This document shows, one piece after another, positions 1-8,671 of a DNA stretch of 64,000 nucleotides (positions are counted from its first letter, which is position 1; the number at the start of each line of letters is the position of its first letter). Position numbers and translations under genes: made by a program. The DNA comes from Bdellovibrionales bacterium (GTDB lineage Bacteria > Bdellovibrionota > UBA1018). The DNA lies in assembly GCA_016786465.1 (NCBI GenBank), contig JAEUWC010000024.1, forward strand, positions 87,575 through 151,574, written 5' to 3'. The notes below the pieces were generated by a model that saw nothing but the letters and a program-made list of their open reading frames with translations, ran no database searches and was not told the origin of the DNA.

Positions 1-1
1 A

Positions 2-157
2 AACGGCAAGGCGCTGATCGGCCGGATTCAACGATGGGCCACGGGGAACGGCCCAGCTTTTAAACGACCCGCCCATTTCCAGGCGCACGTCAAAGTGAAG
101 GCGCGTGGCGCGATGAAGCTGGATGACAAACCGAAGCTTCCCGCTTCGATCCGCTAG
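2..157 (+). CDS. C-terminal fragment of an unrecognised protein (5' end outside window)
   Basis: An open frame enters from the left edge and gives 51 residues before a TAG stop, ending KLPASIR. The fragment is strongly basic, rich in Lys, Arg and His. No domain can be named from so little sequence. A clear hairpin with a short T-run follows about 50 bases after the stop and probably ends this transcript, which supports a real gene end. No start is visible. Confidence 0.5.
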   Translation, partial: NGKALIGRIQRWATGNGPAFKRPAHFQAHVKVKARGAMKLDDKPKLPASIR

Positions 158-208
158 TTTCCCTTGGGGTTCCGGTGTCTGATCAAACTTCCGTTTGCGG
201 TTGTATTC

Positions 209-233
209 GCTCAGAGTGCTCTGAGCACCTTTT
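209..233 (+). terminator. Rho-independent terminator after the left-edge gene
   Basis: GCTCAGAG and CTCTGAGC form a perfect 8-bp stem around a TG loop, followed by ACC and TTTT. It lies between the stop at 157 and the next gene at 313 on the same strand, so it would separate the two transcripts. The T-run is short, so strength is uncertain. Confidence 0.6.
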
Positions 234-312
234 GATGCTTGGCGCGTCATATTCGTCCGGAATCCGTTCATTTCCAGTTTAAGGCCATCGGGAATTTTGA
301 CGAAAAGGAATT

Positions 313-678
313 ATGCAAAAACGATTCATTTTGGGTGCTACTTTGGCTTCGTTGGCTTTCTCGCTTTTCTCGGCTTCCTCGCTGGCCCAGATCTACGACA
401 AGCAGGGCAAGGAAATGTCGGATCAAGATCTGAAGGCGCGCCTTTTGGATGCGAAAACCATTAAGGGGTCAACGAGCAAGAAATTTCGAAACGGTAAGAC
501 CAAGCTTCACAGCGAAGAGACCACGACGATCAACCGTGACGAAAACGGAAATCTTTTGGGAATGCCCAGCGAAGGCACCACAACTCGCTTTCGTCGAAAT
601 GGCTCAAAAAAGTGGACGAAGACTTTCAAGAACGGTGTTGAAACCGGTCACGAAAAGCATCCGCGCAAAGCCAAGTAA
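313..678 (+). CDS. Small basic exported protein, unknown function
   Basis: 121 residues. Residues 1-26 look like a Sec signal peptide (MQKR, hydrophobic stretch, cleavage after SLAQ or nearby). The mature part is short, hydrophilic and very rich in Lys, Arg, Thr and Gly, with MORN/toxin-antidote-like short phrases such as RDENGNLLG, RRNGSKKWTKTFKNG and FRNGKTK. These recur as 'K/R-N-G' turns but do not establish a family. The ATG has a good AAGGA site 5 bases upstream. It stands alone, preceded by a terminator and followed by a convergent gene. It acts in the periplasm or outside the cell; the role is unknown. Confidence 0.75.
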   Translation: MQKRFILGATLASLAFSLFSASSLAQIYDKQGKEMSDQDLKARLLDAKTIKGSTSKKFRNGKTKLHSEETTTINRDENGNLLGMPSEGTTTRFRRNGSKKWTKTFKNGVETGHEKHPRKAK

Positions 679-737
679 TCGCCGCAGATTACTTCTCGGC
701 TTCTTGGCAAGCTCGCCGCAGATTACTTCTCGGCTTC
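679..737. repeat. 25-bp direct repeat spanning the 3' end of the SRPBCC gene
   Basis: Bases 679-703 and 713-737 are identical over 25 bases (beginning TCGCCGCAGATTACTTCTCG), separated by 9 bases, giving a 34-base period. The right copy contains the stop codon and last codons (EAEK-stop) of the minus-strand SRPBCC gene, so the left copy is a duplicate of that gene end lying just beyond it. It looks like a small tandem duplication. Confidence 0.85.
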
Positions 738-1256
738 GACTACAGCTTTTAGGCTTTGAATGCCTTGGGTGAACTGATCGCCGACCATTTTTTCACAGTC
801 GATCAGTAGGGTCATTAGTTTGCCCATAAAGCCGCCATCACCGCTCATCGCCCAGGTGAAGCGAGTTCCTGCGCCATCCGGGCTCAGGCGGTATTCAATC
901 GTGTTGTCGGCGTACAGGGGCTTGGTCATAATCAGGCGGATTTCCACCATTTCATTGGGAACCATCTTGGTGATTTCCAACTTGCCTGATCCTGCTTCCA
1001 TATTGCCGTCGAATTCCATCATCGAACCGACCTGGGCATCTGGTCCGACGAAGTTCTTCTTCATGTTTGGGTCGACTTTTTCATACGGCGACCAAAGTGA
1101 TCCCATCTTGAAGTTGCTGATGTAGGGAAAAATTTTTGCGGCCGGAGCGTTGATGACACCGCTGCGCTCGTAGCGAAACTTGCTTTCACGTGTGGCGACA
1201 TAGCCCATGAAAGCGATGGTGACTACAACCAAGCCCAGTAGAATCTTCTTCAACAT
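723..1256 (-). CDS. Membrane-anchored SRPBCC (START-like) domain protein
   Basis: 177 residues. An N-terminal hydrophobic segment (about residues 4-20) precedes an SRPBCC/polyketide-cyclase-type domain, recognised from the opening YERSGVINAPAAKIFPYISN, the central WSPYEK and GSMMEFDGN, and the closing LSPDGAGTRFTWAMSGDGG. Proteins of this fold bind hydrophobic ligands; no catalytic residues can be assigned. The hydrophobic start may be an uncleaved anchor facing the periplasm. Its ATG has an AAGGAG site six bases upstream, which fixes the start. The gene end is duplicated in the 679-737 repeat. It is divergent from the next gene across 73 bases. Confidence 0.85.
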   Translation of the reverse strand: MLKKILLGLVVVTIAFMGYVATRESKFRYERSGVINAPAAKIFPYISNFKMGSLWSPYEKVDPNMKKNFVGPDAQVGSMMEFDGNMEAGSGKLEITKMVPNEMVEIRLIMTKPLYADNTIEYRLSPDGAGTRFTWAMSGDGGFMGKLMTLLIDCEKMVGDQFTQGIQSLKAVVEAEK

Positions 1257-1329
1257 ATTTCTCCTTAAGTGTGAGTAGAATCAAAGCCTGTAACTTTCAG
1301 AAATTCAATATCTAAGTTAGGGTTCAAAA

Positions 1330-1779
1330 ATGCTCCAGTATTTGACGCTTTTTCGAAGCTTTATCCAAACGCATCGTCATCGGATTTTCATGGCGCTGGC
1401 CAAGTTTACCTTTTTTGGACCTATGACGGCGATGCTTGTTCTTACTCGTGGCAACATCATGGGCGCGGGTGGTGGGGTTGGGTTTCTGATGCTTCTTCCC
1501 ACGTTTCTGTTCTGGACTTCGTTCATCGCGACGCCACCTAAATACCAGGCACGCATTTGGTTAGAAAACTTCTACGGCGCGGGCCTGATCGGAATTCTGA
1601 TCTTGATGGCAGCGAATACGGCCTTGATGAAATCTCAAAGCGCATCAGGGAACGCAGATGCAGGTGTCAACTTCCTGATCTTGAACGGGATCATTTACCT
1701 AGTTGGCACGGTTTACTCGGTGATCGGAGTTGTGATCGTGTGGCTAAAACGAATGAGCGAAAAACAATTTGGGACCTAA
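1330..1779 (+). CDS. Small polytopic membrane protein, unknown function
   Basis: 149 residues with four hydrophobic segments, roughly 23-40, 46-67, 78-98 and 115-139, ending in a basic tail WLKRMSEKQFGT. The N-terminus is basic (SFIQTHRHR), suggesting it lies in the cytoplasm. An AGGG site sits 8 bases before the ATG. No family is recognised and there are no conserved polar residues inside the membrane that would suggest transport. It ends 5 bases short of the convergent VOC gene. Confidence 0.7.
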   Translation: MLQYLTLFRSFIQTHRHRIFMALAKFTFFGPMTAMLVLTRGNIMGAGGGVGFLMLLPTFLFWTSFIATPPKYQARIWLENFYGAGLIGILILMAANTALMKSQSASGNADAGVNFLILNGIIYLVGTVYSVIGVVIVWLKRMSEKQFGT

Positions 1780-1784
1780 AAAAA

Positions 1785-2171
1785 TCAGCCCATGGGTGAA
1801 CAGATTTCGACCAAGAATCCGTTTGGGTCGCGAACGTAAGATACGACCTGACCCCAGGGTTTTTCCTTGGGTTTGCTAACAGACGCAGCGCCCGCAGCAA
1901 TGGCGCGATCAAAGGCCCCGGCTACATCTTTTGTGACTAAACCAATTTCGCAGGCGGCCGGCTTTTTCTGCGCGCTCGAGCGCTCGTACTCAAAGCCGTG
2001 GGATTCGGCGGTTTCGTGATGAACAAAGCCCAGCTTGGTTTCTCCGGTTTCTAATTCGCCATACTGACCGCTTTCGTGAAGGAAGGCGGTCTTTAGGCCG
2101 AAGGCCTTTTCGTAAAAACTTAAAGCCGCGGCAACATCATCAACATAGAAAAGCGTGTAACCCAGTTTCAT
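1785..2171 (-). CDS. VOC (glyoxalase/bleomycin-resistance fold) family protein
   Basis: 128 residues. It opens with LGYTLFYVDDVAAALSFYEKAFGL, the usual first half of a VOC module, and ends VRDPNGFLVEICSPMG, where the Glu of LVEI is the common metal-ligand position. Such proteins include lyases, dioxygenases and resistance proteins; the substrate here is unknown. The start is chosen at 2171 because AAGGAAGGATCT lies directly upstream; a longer in-frame extension would run through the neighbouring gene. The stop of the upstream minus-strand gene is only 10 bases away, so the two are likely cotranscribed. Confidence 0.88.
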   Translation of the reverse strand: MKLGYTLFYVDDVAAALSFYEKAFGLKTAFLHESGQYGELETGETKLGFVHHETAESHGFEYERSSAQKKPAACEIGLVTKDVAGAFDRAIAAGAASVSKPKEKPWGQVVSYVRDPNGFLVEICSPMG

Positions 2172-2181
2172 AGATCCTTCC

Positions 2182-3369
2182 TTACAGAACCCGAAAAAGC
2201 GGGAACCCCACCGAAAGCCCGACACTTCGCGAATGAAATGCAGGCGAAGGTTCAGTCCAGTCAATGTAATTAAATTCCAGAAAAAACTGCGGCGAACCAT
2301 AGCGGATCCAAGTATTGACGTAGGATCGTTCGTTGATCTTGGGATAAAAAAATCCGCCAAAGGTGAAGTTCATTCTGTCCAAAAAAAGATCCCGAAAAAT
2401 CAGTTCGACACCCTGTGGACCACTGACGGAATTGGCTCGTGTACCTACGGCGGGGACGTAAGAAAGCAGATGCGCTCCTAAAAGAAGATTCAAGCTGATC
2501 CGTTCATCAATCCCGCGGAATTGTTCCATGACCAGATACATGCCCCAGTCGATTTCGGGGTTTCCGCGCACCGGGAATGCTCCAAAGGTCGCTACTTTAA
2601 AAGCGTCATTCAAAAAGTAGGATCCGTAGATGGTCACAAAAGCCTTGGTTAGCCCCCGGTTGTCGTACGGGCCCACGCCAGCGGATACGCCCAGGTGGTG
2701 AAAAGTCGGTTGAATCGGGACTTCAATTTCAAAGGAATCTTGGCTGACTTTACAATCGGGGCGAGCACATTTCTGCTCGCCCGATCCGAAGACCTGTTTC
2801 CGGTTTTCAGAATCAAAGGTGGCTTGAATCAGCTTTCCTTCGACTTCGTTTTCCCAAAGAACGGTGACAAGAACCGCAGGCTTGGTCCCGGCTTCGTTGG
2901 TGTTGTTTTGACTGTGGCAGGTAATCATGACCCAGGAATGCGAAAGCTGGGTTTCATTTACGCGAACACGGTAAGGCGAACACGACGAATCCAAAAAGAA
3001 ATGGCTTTTCAAACTTGCCCTAGGACGAAACTTAAGGCGGACCGGATTGTCCGGGCTTTGGGTTAAAGCGACTTCGTGCTCTTTTCCGTTTTCCAAAAAA
3101 CGCGCACGCGGGATCAGAATCCCAGCTTCATCTTTTCCGTTGCCCACGCGAACCCACTGCATGCTTTCGGGAATCCATTTGCCTTTTTCCAAGACAAAAT
3201 CTTCAGGGGCCAGGTCCACCGAAGGGTTAAACTTGATGAAAGCAAAAGGATTGGATTCGCGGATCACTTTTTCCGTTAGGTTTTGAAACGGTAGCTGCGC
3301 ATTCGCCACTGGCGTCCAAAACGCCAGGATTCCAAGGCTTGTGATGGCTACCTTTAAATGATGGATCAT
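2182..3369 (-). CDS. Large exported protein with barrel-like C-terminus, unknown function
   Basis: 395 residues with a Sec signal peptide (MIHHLKVAITSLGILAFW, cleavage near ANAQ). Residues about 25-200 are mixed polar with several Cys (SCSPYRV, ITCHSQ, KCARPDCK), suggesting disulphides. The last 170 residues alternate aromatic and polar residues and end with hydrophobic VGLSVGFPLFRVL, which suits an outer-membrane strand, though a terminal Phe is absent. It starts 18 bases after the GNAT gene stop and ends 10 bases before the VOC gene, so all three may form one transcript. No family is recognised. Confidence 0.75.
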   Translation of the reverse strand: MIHHLKVAITSLGILAFWTPVANAQLPFQNLTEKVIRESNPFAFIKFNPSVDLAPEDFVLEKGKWIPESMQWVRVGNGKDEAGILIPRARFLENGKEHEVALTQSPDNPVRLKFRPRASLKSHFFLDSSCSPYRVRVNETQLSHSWVMITCHSQNNTNEAGTKPAVLVTVLWENEVEGKLIQATFDSENRKQVFGSGEQKCARPDCKVSQDSFEIEVPIQPTFHHLGVSAGVGPYDNRGLTKAFVTIYGSYFLNDAFKVATFGAFPVRGNPEIDWGMYLVMEQFRGIDERISLNLLLGAHLLSYVPAVGTRANSVSGPQGVELIFRDLFLDRMNFTFGGFFYPKINERSYVNTWIRYGSPQFFLEFNYIDWTEPSPAFHSRSVGLSVGFPLFRVL

Positions 3370-3387
3370 GGGTTTTGCTGGGATCCA

Positions 3388-4527
3388 CTATTGAAGCTGT
3401 TTTTCGTAAATCCGCCAACGGCGATAAAGCGGCGCGCCTAGGTCTTTCCAGGGCTTGTTCATCGGTTCGTTGTCTTCCAAGATCCAAGATGCTTCGCCGG
3501 CCAGGTAGCCAAACTTCGCCGCGCGTTCGAAGGCTTCAAAAGTGAAAAGCGCAAAGATTCCCGTGCCGCGGAATTCAGGCTTCACGCCCAAAGTGATGAT
3601 GCGAACGGATTTCAAAAGATGCTTACCCAAAAGAAGCTTGAAAAGTCCGGTTGGGAAAAGCTTGCCGTTGGGGATGCGCTTCAAGATGTGGTTAAAGTCG
3701 GGAAGGGCAAGCATGAAGCCAGCCGGCTTGCCGTCGACTTCGGCCATAAACGCCATCTTGGGGTCCAAAAACATTTTCATGTCCTTGGCCGCGAATTTGA
3801 ATTCTTCGTGGGTCATCGGGAAAAATCCCCAGTTCTTTTCCCAAGCCGAATTGTAAATTTCAAAGCACTTGTCGACTTCGGCGGCGAAGTTCTTCACGTC
3901 AAAGTCGCGAAACTTCACGTTCGAATTTTCGGCGCGAAGTTTCTTCACGTGGTTCTTCACTTTTTCTGGAAGTTCAGCGCCTTTTTCGCGGGCGATAATA
4001 TAGGCAACCAAGTCCTTTGCCTGTTTCAGTCCATACTTGTCGTGCTGTTCTTCGTAGTATTTCGGATTCCACGTCGTCATCGCCGTTGGGTGCTGGCTAT
4101 GACCGCGAACCAAAAGGCCGCATTCGTGGTTGGTGGATGGGTTCATCGGACCCATCATGGACTTTAGACCGCGTGCACGGACCCAGTCTTCGGCGGCTTT
4201 GAATAGGGCGTTGGCGACGTCCTGATTTTCGATGCATTCGTAGAATCCGTAGAATCCAATCTTGTCGCCGTGAAATTCGTTGTGCGCGGGGTTTTCAATA
4301 GCAGCGATTCGACCCACGGGTTTTCCGTCCAGGTCGGCAATAAACATTTGAATCGTCGCGCGTTTGTAGAATGGGTTTTTGACCGTGTCTAAAAGTTCGT
4401 AAACTGACATCCGAAGCGGAGGAACCCACTGCGGAAACTTCTTTTGGTCGTAAATCTTCCACATGACATCAATGAATTCATCGGTGCCCTTTTTGCCCGA
4501 AACTTCGCGGATCTGAATTTTGCTCAT
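3388..4527 (-). CDS. GNAT-superfamily acyltransferase with two GNAT-like halves
   Basis: 379 residues. Motif A for acyl-CoA pyrophosphate binding is seen in the second half at residues 314-323 (GVKPEFRGTG). The first half has a GNAT-like stretch (MFIADLDGKPVGRIAAIEN, residues 61-79) and a conserved GPMNPSTNHECG segment. Together these match large bacterial GNAT proteins of unknown substrate. It is cytoplasmic, with no signal peptide. It is the first gene of a possible minus-strand operon with the exported 395-residue protein and the VOC gene. The substrate cannot be predicted. Confidence 0.85.
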   Translation of the reverse strand: MSKIQIREVSGKKGTDEFIDVMWKIYDQKKFPQWVPPLRMSVYELLDTVKNPFYKRATIQMFIADLDGKPVGRIAAIENPAHNEFHGDKIGFYGFYECIENQDVANALFKAAEDWVRARGLKSMMGPMNPSTNHECGLLVRGHSQHPTAMTTWNPKYYEEQHDKYGLKQAKDLVAYIIAREKGAELPEKVKNHVKKLRAENSNVKFRDFDVKNFAAEVDKCFEIYNSAWEKNWGFFPMTHEEFKFAAKDMKMFLDPKMAFMAEVDGKPAGFMLALPDFNHILKRIPNGKLFPTGLFKLLLGKHLLKSVRIITLGVKPEFRGTGIFALFTFEAFERAAKFGYLAGEASWILEDNEPMNKPWKDLGAPLYRRWRIYEKQLQ

Positions 4528-4623
4528 GACGGTGGTCTAGTCCCCGGGTAGCTGAATTGGCAACTGAAATGATCAGGACATGGGTTAACTTAGGATCATT
4601 AGTAACGCAGTAGGTCATAACCC

Positions 4624-4642
4624 GGACGACTTACTTTCGTCC
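4624..4642. promoter_or_regulatory. Inverted repeat in the divergent GNAT/LpxL-like intergenic region
   Basis: GGACGA and TCGTCC form 6-bp arms around a 7-base spacer, 22 bases before the start of the acyltransferase gene. The position suits a regulator site or a leader hairpin. The arms are short and no paralogous copy is seen, so this is tentative. Confidence 0.3.
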
Positions 4643-4664
4643 AAACATCCTGTACATTGGCACC

Positions 4665-5546
4665 ATGTTCACCCGGTTGATCTACTACTGCGTTATCATC
4701 CCGATTTCGCTTTTGCCGATGTGGATTTTGTATCGGTTTTCGGATGGGCTTTTTCTGCTTTTTCGGTTTTTGAAACCGTATCGAAATCGCCTGGTTCTGG
4801 AAAACTTACGGCGCGCGTTTCCTGAAAAGTCGCAGGCTGAAATCCAGGAAATCGCGTGGGGGTTTTACCGCCATTTCTGCGACTTGATTGTCGAAAGCAT
4901 CAAGTCGTTCACCATCAGCGGTGCGGAAATCAAAAGAAGGATGGCCGCGACCGGAATTGATTTTCTAGATCCCTTCAAAAAGCCAGGAACGACTTTTCTT
5001 TTAGGGGCGGGACATTATGGCAATTGGGAATGGTATGCGGTTTCCAGTCAGCTGCATTCCGGCTTTCAGGGTACGGGGATCTACAAGCCACTTTCAAACA
5101 AGTTCCTAGATGGAAAGATGCGCGAAACCCGCTGCCGGTTTGGATTTCAGATGATTCCAATGAAAGAAGCGAAAGACTGGCTGGCCCAAAGAAAACCTTC
5201 GGATGCGCCCGGGATTCTAGTTTATGCATCGGATCAGTCACCCACAGACCCACGCAAAGCCCACTGGGGAAAGTTTTTTGGAATGGATACCGCAATGCTT
5301 TACGGAATTGAAAAGCACGCACGCGAAACCGGGCTTCCCGTTCTTTTCGGCAGAATTCGACGTCTGAAACGCGGCCATTACCAGTACCAATATGAAATGT
5401 TGACTTCAAATCCACGCGAAACCCCGGAAGGGTGGATCATCGAAGAAATCCACAGACGCGTTGAAAAACAGATTCGCGAAGACCCACGCTATTGGCTTTG
5501 GACCCATCGTCGCTGGAAGCACGCAAAGCCTGCGGATCTAACTTGA
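4665..5546 (+). CDS. LpxL/HtrB-family lysophospholipid (lipid A late) acyltransferase
   Basis: 293 residues. The family motif H-x4-E is seen as HYGNWE (His117, Glu122), with the second conserved block YASDQSP (residues 187-193) and the late block YWLWTHRRWKH. An N-terminal hydrophobic segment (about 6-24) anchors it to the inner membrane. Members add a secondary acyl chain to lipid A precursors or act on ornithine or other lipids, using acyl-ACP. Length is typical for the family. Which acyl position it serves cannot be told. Its last 9 bases overlap the convergent membrane-protein gene. The ribosome site is weak. Confidence 0.9.
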   Translation: MFTRLIYYCVIIPISLLPMWILYRFSDGLFLLFRFLKPYRNRLVLENLRRAFPEKSQAEIQEIAWGFYRHFCDLIVESIKSFTISGAEIKRRMAATGIDFLDPFKKPGTTFLLGAGHYGNWEWYAVSSQLHSGFQGTGIYKPLSNKFLDGKMRETRCRFGFQMIPMKEAKDWLAQRKPSDAPGILVYASDQSPTDPRKAHWGKFFGMDTAMLYGIEKHARETGLPVLFGRIRRLKRGHYQYQYEMLTSNPRETPEGWIIEEIHRRVEKQIREDPRYWLWTHRRWKHAKPADLT

Positions 5547-7337
5547 ACCCGTCACCTGGCTAGATCGCGGAATCAATTTCAATCCGACGATTTGTCCATC
5601 TTCAAGCTGTGCAGAAACGGTGTGGGATTTTAAACGAACCCGGGTTTCGACGCCTGCATCCAAACTGCGATAAATGCGTCTTCTTTCAAAGTCATCCGTC
5701 AAAACAGTTTGAAGCTGGTTGCCTTGATCGATGTGAAAATCGGGGTCGATGGGAACTGCGGGCAAAATCGTTGGCACGGGAACTGTTCGAATCGTGTGGA
5801 TCAGGCCCGCAAGCTTTTGGACGATCCGGGACGCGTCGTCTGCGTCGTTGACCAAGACTGTGTAGGTGGTTCCGGCGTTGGTATCCGGATTTTTGGTCCA
5901 GGGGCGATCGATCAAACGGTTTAAGCCGGCATGAAAGTTTTTGGCGGGGTGATCTTCACGGGTTTGCCAAGAAGTTTCCCACTGAAGCCATTTCCCAGTC
6001 CCGTTCTTCGATGCGTCTAAAGATAGGCGGTAAAATGAAGCAAAAGGAAGCCCTCCCTGTTGGACCAGGACTTCGGGCTTAGGGCGTCGCAGGGTTATCA
6101 GAAATGCGACCGTTGGGATCAGCCGACTGGCCAGTAAAATTCCAAAATAATCTGACCTTGCCGGATCCTGGGCCAGCGAAAAAATCACGTACCCGGACAC
6201 TAGGGCAGTGCCCAGAATCCGCAGGGGTTGCCTTGCCGTAAAAGTCACCATCACCACCCAAGAAAGAACTCCCTGCGACAGACAAAGCAACAGAACCTGC
6301 GCCCAGGACCCTAGGCCAAGCCATTCTTTTTGAACGATCACAATCGACAAAACCGCAACCAAGCTTGCGTAAAAAGAAGGTAGGAATCCAAAAGCCAAGC
6401 CCAGCAAGGCAAAACGTTTTCGAATGTACCCCCAGCTGCTGTCGCGAAGGCGGGCGAAATCGAAATGAAAAAGCTGGGTCCAGGAATTTGCTGCCTTCAA
6501 AGCAGGTGAAGCCAGGATCATTAGAAAGCTCAGACGCATCAGATCTGCAGACTGGAAAGAATGCGTCGGAATCGTTGCGCTGAAAGCCAAAACTGCCGGC
6601 ATCGCCATTCGAATCATCAATTGAGCAAGCCCCAGGGTCAGCTTGGAAAAAGTGAAATCCGTGAAAGCGGACTTCAGATGTCGAATCTGAAAAACCGGGG
6701 GGGCCTGAATTCTTCGATAGATCCAATATCCGGTGATCGCTCGAAACAGGGTCGAAGCCAATTGCGCAAACGCAAAGGCCCAGATGTTGAAGGCTTCCCA
6801 CCCAATCCAAAGTGAAAGCCCGTGAAACATGGGCGTACCCAGGGTCAAAAGCAAAGGGCGGTAGATTCTAGACCTAGAAAAAATCTTGGATTGCCAGGCC
6901 TGCAAGGGCATTTCGAAAACCAGGCGAATCGAGACCGCCAAAATGAAACTGGACTGAACGGTCCAGACACCCAGTTTTGAAAACTGCGAAAACGCGAAAG
7001 CGGCGAACCCTGCGCCCAAGAACATTCCATTTGCGACGGATCTAGAAAAAATACGGTCCCAGTGCAGGGTTTCCTGCTGGTGATTTTGATTCTGCCGGGT
7101 CCATGCCCGATCAACTTCTAGTGACCCCCAGTGAAAGCCCAAAATTCCGTCAAAAAGAAACTGATAAAAGGCAAATGAAAGAATGCCTTTCTGGTCCATC
7201 ACGTTTGAAAGTAAGAAAAGTTCCGCGATGTGGACCGCCTGGGTCACCGGAAACCAGATCCAGAAGTACCGGATGCGATGAAAAAAGTACTTCAGCGATC
7301 GACCGCATAAAACGGAATCTTCCAGCAATGGGGTCAT
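5538..7337 (-). CDS. Polytopic membrane protein with soluble C-terminal domain, coupled to a reverse transcriptase
   Basis: 599 residues. The start at 7337 is chosen because its ATG overlaps the RT stop as ATGA; a longer in-frame reading would lie inside the RT gene. Residues about 20-430 contain roughly 11-13 hydrophobic segments separated by short basic loops (RSRIYR, YIYRR-like, IRKRFALLG). This layout recalls polysaccharide or lipid flippases (MATE/MVF type), but no diagnostic motif is seen. From about residue 430 to the end is a soluble region with phrases such as TTYTVLVNDADDASRIVQKL and DDFERRRIYRSLDAGVETRVRLKSH; the last part looks like a beta-rich PilZ-like ending, which is only a guess. 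Translational coupling implies a joint role with the RT. Confidence 0.75.
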   Translation of the reverse strand: MTPLLEDSVLCGRSLKYFFHRIRYFWIWFPVTQAVHIAELFLLSNVMDQKGILSFAFYQFLFDGILGFHWGSLEVDRAWTRQNQNHQQETLHWDRIFSRSVANGMFLGAGFAAFAFSQFSKLGVWTVQSSFILAVSIRLVFEMPLQAWQSKIFSRSRIYRPLLLTLGTPMFHGLSLWIGWEAFNIWAFAFAQLASTLFRAITGYWIYRRIQAPPVFQIRHLKSAFTDFTFSKLTLGLAQLMIRMAMPAVLAFSATIPTHSFQSADLMRLSFLMILASPALKAANSWTQLFHFDFARLRDSSWGYIRKRFALLGLAFGFLPSFYASLVAVLSIVIVQKEWLGLGSWAQVLLLCLSQGVLSWVVMVTFTARQPLRILGTALVSGYVIFSLAQDPARSDYFGILLASRLIPTVAFLITLRRPKPEVLVQQGGLPFASFYRLSLDASKNGTGKWLQWETSWQTREDHPAKNFHAGLNRLIDRPWTKNPDTNAGTTYTVLVNDADDASRIVQKLAGLIHTIRTVPVPTILPAVPIDPDFHIDQGNQLQTVLTDDFERRRIYRSLDAGVETRVRLKSHTVSAQLEDGQIVGLKLIPRSSQVTGSS

Positions 7338-8671
7338 GGCAGGGGCGCTTCCGTTGGCCAGCGTGCCAGGATCTTGGGTCGAAAGGGGCGTCCCAAGGAC
7401 TTTGACAGAGCCCAGATTCGGACCCATCGGCGCATACCTGCGATCCAAATTTCGTCGCGATCGGGTCGCTTCCACAAAACGGCCTGGGGACTTGAAAAAG
7501 GGTGGGTTGGATCCAGAAAATTTTTAGCGGCGTTGATCAAGAATACTAAAGTCTGCAATGGCGCTAAATTTTGAAAGCGCGCTGACAAGAACGCCGACGT
7601 TAGGCGGCGTTTCAGCAGCCGCTTCATTCGAGCTTGTTTTTCCTTTGTCGGAGAAATCCTTCCTTGAAACGAAATCCGCGAACCCAATAGTTCGATCCAC
7701 TGAGTCCCTTGGGCGCTCACCGATTTTTCAGGCGCACGACCGCAGCCGGTCCAGTAGTAAGAATTCTTTTCCGAAACAGAAAGGCCCAGTTGCTGAATTT
7801 CAGATTCCAATTCATTCACGGCTTTCTTGAAAGAATCCAAGCGCGTGGAAGCGACACAAAGGTCGTCGCCGTACCGAAGGTAAAAGACGTCAGCAATTCC
7901 TGAAATCTTTCGATCCAGATCCAAAAGGAACAGATTGTTGAAAACGGGAACCAAGGCGGACCCTGTTGGAACACCGGTCTTGACGCGCGAATCAGTTGGG
8001 GGGCTGGTAAAAAATCGAAGGGAAGGGTCGACCGCTGCTTGAAGCTTGGGCAGCCAGTGGATCGATTCATTTCCTAGTTCTTTTGCCAAAACTTTCCAGA
8101 TCCGGGCGTCAGGTAGGACCGAAATGGATTCACCGTAGGCAGAAATATCGGCGCGATATACGAAAATGCCGCGGTCTTTTGGGTTCAAGACGGATTTTCG
8201 GTGTCGGTGAAGAAACCGACACAGGGATCGAATAGCGCGTTCGGGCCCAAGACCCTTACGGTATGAAAAAAGACGCGAACCCAAACGCGGTTCTAGGCGA
8301 CGCGCCAGCTCGAATGCGAAAACCGAATGAACGATTCGGTCGCTCCAGCACATTCGAAAAAGTGTGCGGTCTTTTCCCGATATTCTTTGAACCACCGCGC
8401 GCGATTGGGAAAACAGATAAGTCCCAGATGAAATCGCTTTTGCGATTTCGCGTGAAAATTTTCTTGCCTGAAAATGAAGCTGACGAAGGGATAGTCCCGT
8501 GTCGTCCTCGCGAAAAAATTCCGAAGTACCTTGAAACTTGTCGACAAGTCGTTGAATCGCCCGTTGAACCGTTTTTTGATCCACAAGAAAAAGGGCCCAG
8601 GGGTGTTTAGCGTTGACTGGTCGCGCTGTTCCGGCCAGAAGACCGCAGTCTTTCTGTCGCGGAAAACCCAC
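7334..8671 (-). CDS. Reverse transcriptase (RNA-directed DNA polymerase), stand-alone, UG/group II-like
   Basis: 445 residues. The RT blocks are in order: DRIVHSVFAFELARRLEP then SYRKGLGPERAI (101-147, motifs 1-2), VYRADISAYGESI (171-183, motif 3, Asp175), GVPTGSALVPVFNNLFL (233-249, motif 4), YLRYGDDLCVAS (264-275, motif 5, catalytic Asp269-Asp270), LGLSVSEKN (295-303, motif 6) and WIELLGSRI (325-333, motif 7). All catalytic Asp residues are present. About 105 residues after motif 7 are basic and may be a thumb. There is no maturase X or HNH domain and no intron-like RNA, so it is not a typical group II intron. PTGS in motif 4 differs from the PQG of introns and the SQ of DGRs. The start is GTG at 8671; a hairpin abuts it. 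It overlaps the membrane-protein gene by ATGA. Confidence 0.9.
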   Translation of the reverse strand: MGFPRQKDCGLLAGTARPVNAKHPWALFLVDQKTVQRAIQRLVDKFQGTSEFFREDDTGLSLRQLHFQARKFSREIAKAISSGTYLFSQSRAVVQRISGKDRTLFRMCWSDRIVHSVFAFELARRLEPRLGSRLFSYRKGLGPERAIRSLCRFLHRHRKSVLNPKDRGIFVYRADISAYGESISVLPDARIWKVLAKELGNESIHWLPKLQAAVDPSLRFFTSPPTDSRVKTGVPTGSALVPVFNNLFLLDLDRKISGIADVFYLRYGDDLCVASTRLDSFKKAVNELESEIQQLGLSVSEKNSYYWTGCGRAPEKSVSAQGTQWIELLGSRISFQGRISPTKEKQARMKRLLKRRLTSAFLSARFQNLAPLQTLVFLINAAKNFLDPTHPFSSPQAVLWKRPDRDEIWIAGMRRWVRIWALSKSLGRPFRPKILARWPTEAPLP

